Source: Alopecurus myosuroides (taxonomy: Eukaryota > Streptophyta > Magnoliopsida > Poales > Poaceae). Taken from it: DNA of 64,000 bases. A model generated the notes under the pieces. That model saw only the letters and a program-made list of their open reading frames with translations. It was not told the DNA's origin and did no database searches. Of this stretch, positions 56,354 to 64,000 are shown piece after piece; position 1 is the stretch's first letter, and each line of letters starts with the position of its first letter. A program made the translations under genes and the position numbers. Location: positions 23,320,536 to 23,384,535 of the forward strand of contig CM054062.1 of assembly GCA_028641055.1 (NCBI GenBank), given 5' to 3'.

Positions 56354-58539
56354 TCGCGAGTGCTCACGCATATGGGCCAAGCCCAGCGGAAAAACCCCGC
56401 CCTCTGATACGTTCTGCTCTCATTGAAGGAGCAGTCACCGCCTGTTTCCAACTCCTCTCCCATCGCTCAGGATGTTGGTGGACACGGCTGTCCGCCTGTC
56501 CGTCGCATCCACGCCGCTTAAAACTCTTTCTGAATATTTGGTTCTGCACTATGCTAAATTAAAAATGTCCATGAGGTTCTGTTCCAAAAGCGGGTTATTG
56601 TGTAAGATGTCTTCCACCTTTGGGCTTTTCCAAGGTGTGTCAATGCTTATAATTGATGACTTCTGCTTGTGAGAGGGACGTACAGGTGGTTGAGAATCTA
56701 TATGTCCATTCAGACATAATCTGCAAGTAATTAAGAGGGGACATAATCTGCAAGTCAATATCAATTTTGAGGGGAATGAGAAACGATATTGGAAGAGAGA
56801 AAATGATTGAAATCAAGGTACAAACTGCTTCCCCTAATCTATACCTGAAACTTCTCTTTCTTTTTCATTTATCATGTATCACTCTATTTTACACTACAAA
56901 TGCAGTCTTGGAAAAGGGCTACGTCTGCGCATGTCTGAAAAGTAACGTTTGCTTGATTGTCCCGTTGTCCCTTGATGGGTCTAGCTGATTGATACCTTTT
57001 GCTTATGATGAACTAAGTTTCGGTTCGATATAATAAGTAGGTAGAAGATATGTGATATAACCGGTTATTCGAAGAAGTCAGTCAGCTGTTAACCATATGC
57101 TTTGCTGCAGACTGGAATTTCTCAAAATCTTGTTTCCTAGCCTCATCCACAAAATACGTCACCATACATGCTAGGAACAGTAACAGGTATTTGTGGTAGA
57201 TCAATGAACCATTTCTTCTTGTCGATATCAGTTTTATTGATCCCCAGTGTTTAGTAAGCTAAATTTATTTTTTTCCTGCTCTACAAAAAATCTTATTAGC
57301 AAAAAACTGAAGTGATACCTGCATTCAGTTATCATCTGTCGACGATGGCTATTGGACTGCAACTTAAGCAGTGCCGTATCCCTTGTTCAACTAAAAGTTG
57401 CAACATATGAGTTCTTTGATGTCCCTTATGAATCTAATTAATATGATCTTCTTATTTGAGCCAATAAAGTTATCTTTTATCGAACTAATCTAAATTGGTA
57501 TTTCCCTGTTTAGAGGGTTACACTACAAAGCAAAACAATAAGGCGTGTTTTGTTATTTTTTGTATGGGTTAGTTTACTCATGAGTTAGAAGGTTCTTATG
57601 ACCTGAAATCGCGGTAGACTAGAGAGTCGTCTACTCATGGGTTTGGGATAACCCCTGGGCATGGTGACCTCCCCCCATGGTCCGGTGTGACATATTTTCA
57701 GTAAGGGGATTACAGAGTTGTGACAGAGCCATTCTTGTACATTCTAATTTAATTATACATCACGGATTATAAAAAACTAAAAATAAATGTCATTTTCTAT
57801 GCCTTGTATGTCATAGCTAGAAGTGAAGTCGCAGCTCTCGCAGCAAGAAACTCCTACTGTTTAATGCTGATCCGACTATCTTACCTTGATCTTTCTATGA
57901 GATCTGAATGGTGCGAGTGTTACTAAACCTAAATTTTCTCAAAGATTTGCGACATTCAGTTAGGGAGCAAAATTCTGAGCTCCTTTTTAGTTTTTACTTT
58001 GCTTAAATCAAGGCTTAAGGTGTCTCAAGGCAATCAACCCTCATCTTGATGCTTAATTATTCAGATAAAACGGGCCCTCGAGAATAAAGGGAAATTCAAT
58101 AGTTTGCTTCTCTGGTCAATACTTCATTCAGCTTTGTCTAGCAGGGTTAACGAATCAGTTGAACATTTGTACTATAGCTTAGTGATAGGAGTATATCGAA
58201 TCCAGGAAGGCATGCATAAGATAAGATCGCAATCTATGTTACTTATGTAAATTTGATATTGCTTGCATCACTACACTGGTATTATTATAATCCTGGATTG
58301 TTAATAAGCCTTGATCATCTTGGCCGGCAGTGCTCTCTCTGGGCCACTAGCATGCTGCCCAACCAGTATCTATCTACTTTATTTGGTATCCATATCACCA
58401 TCCCGTGAGCTATCTTTTCAATAAACTTATTTTTTATTATTTAGTTGCATTGAAGGTAATACGTCCATAGATTGGATCATACTTTTTCTCATCAAAATTA
58501 ATTATCTTGCCCTGATGTTCACTTGTTGATTGTTGCAAA
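56354..58539. other. intergenic, nothing recognised
   Basis: AT-rich with no supported coding region. Short frames around 56472 and 56767 lack similarity to anything I know. Confidence 0.5.
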
Positions 58540-59731
58540 TGGAAGTTACATAGTAATAGAAGTAACCTTTCTTTTACATGGACTTGATAGCTTACTATAT
58601 CTCTACTCTTTTTGCTCATCAATTAGTCCATTTTTCTCAACTTCAGTATCATTGTTTTGGGATATTTTACGAGGATGAGCAACACCTCCCGAAGAGATAT
58701 ACTAAACTTCTTTGCCTAGGTGTGACGCAGATGTATTAACACGTGAAGACACATAAGAGAAGGTTGAAGACAATCATTTTGTTATGCCAAGGTGTTACCT
58801 AGGTGGACTTTTTTCACCTAGAAGTGGTTCCACTCATTTTGTTATGCCCAAAAGTTTATCACCAAGATGCTAGATGTCAATTGTGGTTGTCATATCAACT
58901 GAATATTTATTTCAAAATATGGATCAGTAATTATTTTTCCCATCATTTTGGATCAATGTATGTCGTACGTTTGACATTGTCATATTTCACTTCTCGTTAT
59001 ATTATTGGCAGAAATTCTTCAAATCATCACATTGGATATAAAGATTTCTAGAATAGAGCATCAATCTGTACTTAATTAAGCCAGCCTTATTTTATAGTGT
59101 TTCTCTCACCTTTTTCTTATAGTCTAAGAGAAAAATGGAAGTTACATATTAATAGAAGTAACCTGTCTTTTACATGGACTTGATAGCTTACTATATCTCT
59201 ACTCCTTTTGCTCATCAATTAGTCCATTTTTCTCAACTTCAGTATCATTGTTTTGGGATATTTTACGAGGATGAGCAACACCTCCCGAAGAGATATACTA
59301 AACTTCTTTGCCTAGGTGTGACGCAGATGTATTAACACGTGAAGACACATAAGAGAAGGTTGAAGACAATCATTTTGTTATGCCAAGGTGTTACCTAGGT
59401 GGACTTTTTTCACCTAGAAGTGGTTCCACTCATTTTGTTATGCCCAAAAGTTTATCACCAAGATGCTAGATGTCAATTGTGGTTGTCATATCAACTGAAT
59501 ATTTATTTCAAAATATGGATCAGTAATTATTTTTCCCATCATTTCGGATCAATGTATGTCGTACGTTTGACATTGTCATATTTCACTTCTCGTTATATTA
59601 TTGGCAGAAATACTTCAAATCATCACATTGGATATAAAGATTTCTAGAATAGAGCATCAATCTGTACTTAATTAAGCCAGCCTTATTTTATAGTGTTTCT
59701 CTCACCTTTTTCTTATAGTCTAAGAGAAAAA
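58540..59731. repeat. 596-bp tandem duplication
   Basis: Copies 58540-59135 and 59136-59731 differ at about five positions, so they are over 99 percent identical. An 82-codon frame occurs in each at 58803 and 59399 with one residue changed (Ser to Thr). It has no other support and I do not call it a gene. The right copy is followed by unrelated sequence. Confidence 0.92.
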
Positions 59732-61048
59732 TGGATTTTGCCGTAGAGAAATTGTGCTTAATCTTTATGCACAATGGGATGGAGGGAGAGGATTGTGAAA
59801 TACATATTGTGTCCTTCGGATGGCAGCGTTGAAGGGAATTCCATGTGTTTTAAGTAACCCAAAGTGCAAGCCCTTGTGGATGGTGTTGACATTGATAAAT
59901 GGTGACTTTTTTTTAGATTTCTTACCATGGATTGGTTGCATCTTCAACTCATCGGTAATATGAACCCGTTACAACGCACGGGCATTCAACTAGTCCTTTG
60001 TTATGTAAAACAAACATTCCTCCTCCTGAGACACGCCTTCCATGACAGCAGTACGGAGCACCTGGTAGGAGTAGGAGTGTAGGACTGTGCGATAGGCTGC
60101 ACGAGCTTTCGGCGGAATTGGAGCAACGGCGGCTGCTGCACATAATGGAGGCTTCAGGCTTGGCCCAACCAGCGGCACCACCGGCCTAGCCACGGCGGCG
60201 TCCGGCAGGAAGCAGCGCGCGCGGCCGCTAGGTTCAAGGACGAACAGGTACACGAGTATGCCGTGTTTATCTGATTGGTCTACTGCGTTCTTGTACGGGG
60301 ATTGGGCGAAATCTTTTTGGTAGGGCCTAGACTTTGGATCTCGACTATAGTTACATTCAGATGATTTTTTTCGTGGTGTATTCAAGCTCAGATTCAAGCT
60401 TTGATCTCCGTCAGATCCGAAAGTACTTTAAACAAGGTGTAACTCGATTTTGATCGGAGATTAATCATGCAAATATATTGAGTTTTAATCCTTGCATAGT
60501 GCTTCCAAAGATACTGCAAAAAAAAGACACGAAAATGCTATGACAGACAGAAACGAATATTGCTGTATGGAAATGCCACTAACTGACAAGAAATTTTGCA
60601 AAGTAAGCGGGCAAATTAGCATTCTCCGACGATCAAGTACACACTTGTGCCGTTCCTAAGTCTCTGGAGTGTTCTTAACGGATTAGGCGTAGGTGTGGGT
60701 CGCTGACCCTGTTCTAGTTTAATTCTTCAGGCGAGTTTCATGTTCCCTTGGTGATCAACTGTTCAGACTTCAGATTTGAGGCTTGATCCCCAATCTGATT
60801 CCAACTCAGATAACATGATTTGCTTGAGTACTGCTTGCGCAGAAGATATAGATCAGATTGTGTGAAACACTATTCCCTTGTAATGGAAAATGAGATGACA
60901 AAAGAGAATGTTACTGTCTACAAGTGGCACTTCCTGTCTCAAAACAACTACCTAACTGAATTGATAAAAGGAAAATTCACCAGATATTACATATTCTTCT
61001 TCGCATGAACTTCTGTCACTAGCTGTGCCATCACGTGTATTCTTTGCT
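59732..61048. other. 3' flank of the second receptor kinase
   Basis: Contains cgcacgggcattcaactagt (59975-59994), the inverse of the motif at 44936. A 135-codon minus frame at 59990-60397 is unidentified. The stretch 60400-60545 resembles 40880-40998, and 60760-60840 resembles 8778-8860, both linked to the kinase duplication unit. Confidence 0.5.
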
Positions 61049-64000
61049 TCATACACCCAGCTGTGATGCCATATGCTTGATCCTGAGGATCTCGGTAGAA
61101 ACTTGTCCCATATCTGGCCGCTCTTTGGGTGATGCCATAGAACAAGAGAGGCCTATTCTAACCAGTGGTATCACACAATTATTTATTATGCCAGTTGCAT
61201 TGCTGCCATCTTGGAGCATTGTGGGATCAACAACGTCAAGAATATTTTGTGTAAGTGCTCTGTCGACAAATTCATGAAGGCCTATACCTTCATTGAGTTT
61301 TTCATCTGTTGGACTATAACCGGTTATCATTTGGAGCAGAAGCACTCCAAAACTGTAGACATCACCCTTAGTTGATATCTCTGCGCTCATGCCATATTCT
61401 GCATTTGCATTTACAAACATATTAAAAGTTAGAGATTTGGGTCATAGTATCGGTACCACCAATAAAGAACAAACAAAACCAACATATTGGGAATATGCTT
61501 AATCTCACCTGGTGGGATGTATCCGATCGATCCTTTTAGGCAGGCCAAACTTGTCAAACTATCTTGATATGTGTTTGATGCATTGTACAGAAATCTTGCT
61601 AGTCCAAAGTCGGTGACGTAAGCAACCATATCAAGATCCAAAATAATATTGCTTGGCTTCAGGTCACAGTGAATCAGTGGACATGCACATTGGTTATGAA
61701 GATAATCCAAAGCAAATGCTACATCCAAACCAATATTGATCCTTTGGGTCAATGTCAAAATATTTCTTTCACCATGTTCATGCACTCTTGGATTTAGCCA
61801 CATTTCTAGATCCCCATTCGGCATGTACTGAAACACTAGGGCCTTGAAATCTGCTCCGCTAGAATCCACTGAAGAGCATGAGGTAATGACTTTTACGAGA
61901 TTCCGATGGCGAACATTCCGCATGGCTTCACATTCGGCTGTGAAGCTCCTATGCGCTCCATAAATGCCAAGATTAAAAACCTTGATAGCAACTATATCTT
62001 CCTGAAACTGCAGACTGCCCTTATAAACCTTTCCAAATGATCCTGAACCAATTAAATTTGCAGAGGAGAACTTATTGGTTGCCCTGACAATATCTCCGTA
62101 CGATATCTTCTTTATCTTCTCATTAAGTTTTTGCAAATGTGTATTTCCTTCAAATTTCTTCCTCCAATAAATTTTCGCAGTATAGGACAAAATGATTATG
62201 ACAACAACAACAAGTGGCATTACTATTTTGAGGACTAGAACTAATGACTTGTGCTTTATTTTCCTGTCAAGCTGTGGAGAACAAAGAGTCATGCCTCCTG
62301 TTGGAACACTTGTACACAAATTATCATTTCCTTGGATTGACGCTGAACCCACATTGTCAAAAACACCGCCTCTCGGAACCTCTCCATAAAAATTGTTGAA
62401 GGATACATTGAGTTTTTCTAGAGAACTCAAAGTTGTCATGAACTCTGGTATTTCTCCAGACAAATTGTTCAGAGAAATATCCATAGTTTTTATGCTGCCT
62501 AAGTTCGCAAAAGATTGTGGAATGCTTCCAACAAAGAAGTTGCTCTGTATGTCGAGATACTCTAGGGAAACACACTGGCCAAGTGTGGATGGAATTTTGC
62601 CAGACAACCTGTTATTTGACATATTCATTTTCTCCAAGTGAATGAGACTGCCAACTTCATCTGGCATATCCCCAGACAAATAATTGTATGACAAGTCCAA
62701 CTCTTCAGAAAGCGTAGAGATTCTGAAGATTTTACTTGGTATATGCCCATCTAGTGAGTTGTGAGCAAGGTTGAGAATTTGGAGTTGAGTACATCTTGCA
62801 ATACTTGCAGGTATGCTTCCACTGAAGTTGTTCTCATCGAGTTTCAGCATACTCAGCTGGACAAGATTACCGATGGTGTATGGAATCTGACCCGAAAGCT
62901 TATTTTGTGCGAATGATAGATAGACCAAGCTGCGCAATTCCCCTATTGCTGGAGGTATATTACCGGTGAGAAGATTCTGGCCCATGTACAAGCTACTGAG
63001 GCTGTCAAGGTTGCCAATCTCCGGCGGTATAGGTCCAGAAATGTTGTTGCTACTTAGCCACAAATGCTTGAGACTATTGGAAAGGTTGCCAATTGAGCTT
63101 GGCAATCTCCCTTTGAGATTGTTCCCAACCAGCGCCAGCTTGCTCAATCTGGAGCAATTTGATAGTGAAGAGACAAAGCCCCAATCATCTGCATCTAGCT
63201 TGTTGTATGACAAAACAAGTTCCTCCAAGTTTGGCAGTGACCCAAAGAAGGGAATGTATCCAGTAAAGCTATTATGGTTCAGGGAAAGTATTTGTAGGTG
63301 GCGAGCTTTAGCAAGAGAGTCTGGGATTGGACCATCAAAACTGTTTGCTGAGAGTATGAGGGACTGAATATTCGGGAGAGTGTACCCGATGTCGAACGGC
63401 AGTCTTCCTACGAATGAGTTTTGTGCCATGGCAAGAGCAGTCAGGGTTGACATGTTGAAGAGAGACGGTGGAATTGGCCCAGATAAGTTGTTCATACTCA
63501 AGGTCAATAACTGTAGTGTTGTAATATACCCTAAGCTCTCTGGGATGCTCCCAACTAACTGATTTTCTGTAAGACGAAGATGAACCAGGGAGGACAGGTT
63601 CCCTAGGGAGGAAGGTATTGTTCCTGAAAGATGGTTATTCCTTAAAGATAAATATCTAATAGGGGAAGATGTAACAGTAACAGAAGGTATCGAACCAACA
63701 AAACTGTTCTGGTGGAGGCAAATAGCAACAAGCGAGGAAGTGTTGAAGAGAGCCTTTGGGAGTTCTCCGGTAAAGTTATTGCTCATGAGCCTAAGCACTT
63801 GAAGAGACGAACTATTCGCTAAGGACTCCGGGATGACCCCTGCGAGAGCATTCCTCCCAAGATCAACATACGTGAGGTCACGGCTGCTGCCCAGAGAGAG
63901 CGGTATGCTGCCCGTAAGCCCGTTGCTCGCGAGAACTAGGATGCGCAGCTCGGAGAGATCGCCAAAGGAAGAAGGGATGCTCCCTTGGAGCTTGTTGTTG
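61049..64000 (-). CDS. LRR receptor-like kinase, subfamily XII, partial at the window edge
   Basis: Minus-strand paralogue of the kinase at 9051-12532. Exon 1 runs from beyond 64000 to 61509 and exon 2 is 61398-61049. The 110-bp intron (61508-61399) sits at the same codon (IPP|EYGMSAE), and exon 2 is 350 bases in both genes. The frame is open to the window edge; the signal peptide, cap and first repeats lie outside. Seen here are about 20 leucine-rich repeats, the membrane helix (VLVLKIVMPLVVVVIIILSY near 62200) and a kinase with [23 protein letters not shown] (non-RD) and DFGLARF. The product ends RIKHMASQLGV. No lesion is visible, so it is probably functional, with the same surface-receptor role as its paralogue. 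Confidence 0.94.

Noticed and set aside
55786..56462. Multiple frames across the hAT MITE
   Set aside because: Repeated ggcacgg/gcccgtgcc words create open frames in all phases.
58803..59051. 82-codon frame present in both tandem copies
   Set aside because: Conserved only because the DNA was recently duplicated; no start context, homologue or splice support.

Overview
The window looks like nuclear DNA of a grass, most likely Pooideae (Triticeae-like); this is an inference from content. GC-rich L1-type LINEs, a Stowaway MITE with ctccctc termini, Ty1-copia elements, Mutator-like elements and an Xa21-type LRR receptor kinase cluster are all present, with short introns and no prokaryotic features. 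Recognisable host genes are few: two receptor kinases, two members of a small two-exon family, and a truncated MADS-box gene. Most of the rest is transposon sequence.

Layout from left to right: a degenerate L1-type LINE runs off the left edge (1-4365, minus). Next come a 5'-truncated type I MADS-box fragment (5022-6008, minus), a 1.44 kb non-coding retroposon with an 11-bp target duplication (6722-8158), and an intact non-RD LRR receptor kinase with one intron (9051-12532, minus). Two diverged copies of the kinase 5' flank follow (12541-13420 and 13706-14600), then a small plus-strand gene with internal protein repeats (14942-15858). A complete, apparently very young Ty1-copia element with 400-bp LTRs (16176-22933, minus) is followed by a 1330-bp solo LTR (23213-24542). 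A LINE (26355-31800, minus) is nested in an older LINE relic. A full-length 7.2 kb LINE with a 14-bp target duplication lies at 32474-39655 (plus). A third copy of the kinase 5' flank (41162-42250) leads to a second, shorter member of the small gene family (42310-42679). Two TA-flanked inverted-repeat elements abut at 43416-44895.

A 5.0 kb Mutator-like element (49300-54306) has ~255-bp terminal repeats and a perfect 9-bp target duplication. It carries a transposase gene lacking its catalytic domain and, converging on it, a GRF zinc-finger/coiled-coil gene, with an array of hairpin repeats between the two 3' ends. A second Mutator-like element shaped like a Pack-MULE (54368-55802) and a hAT-type MITE (55832-56345) follow directly. 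A 596-bp tandem duplication (58540-59731) precedes a second receptor kinase paralogue that runs off the right edge (61049-64000, minus).

The host loci fit one segmental family. The unit appears to be a minus-strand receptor kinase divergent from a plus-strand small gene, sharing an upstream region. The copies of that region at 13.7 kb and 41.2 kb have no kinase beside them, which suggests birth-and-death of kinase genes in a tandem array later inflated by transposons. Exon boundaries below were inferred by eye from GT-AG sites, reading frame and paralogue comparison; no database search was possible.
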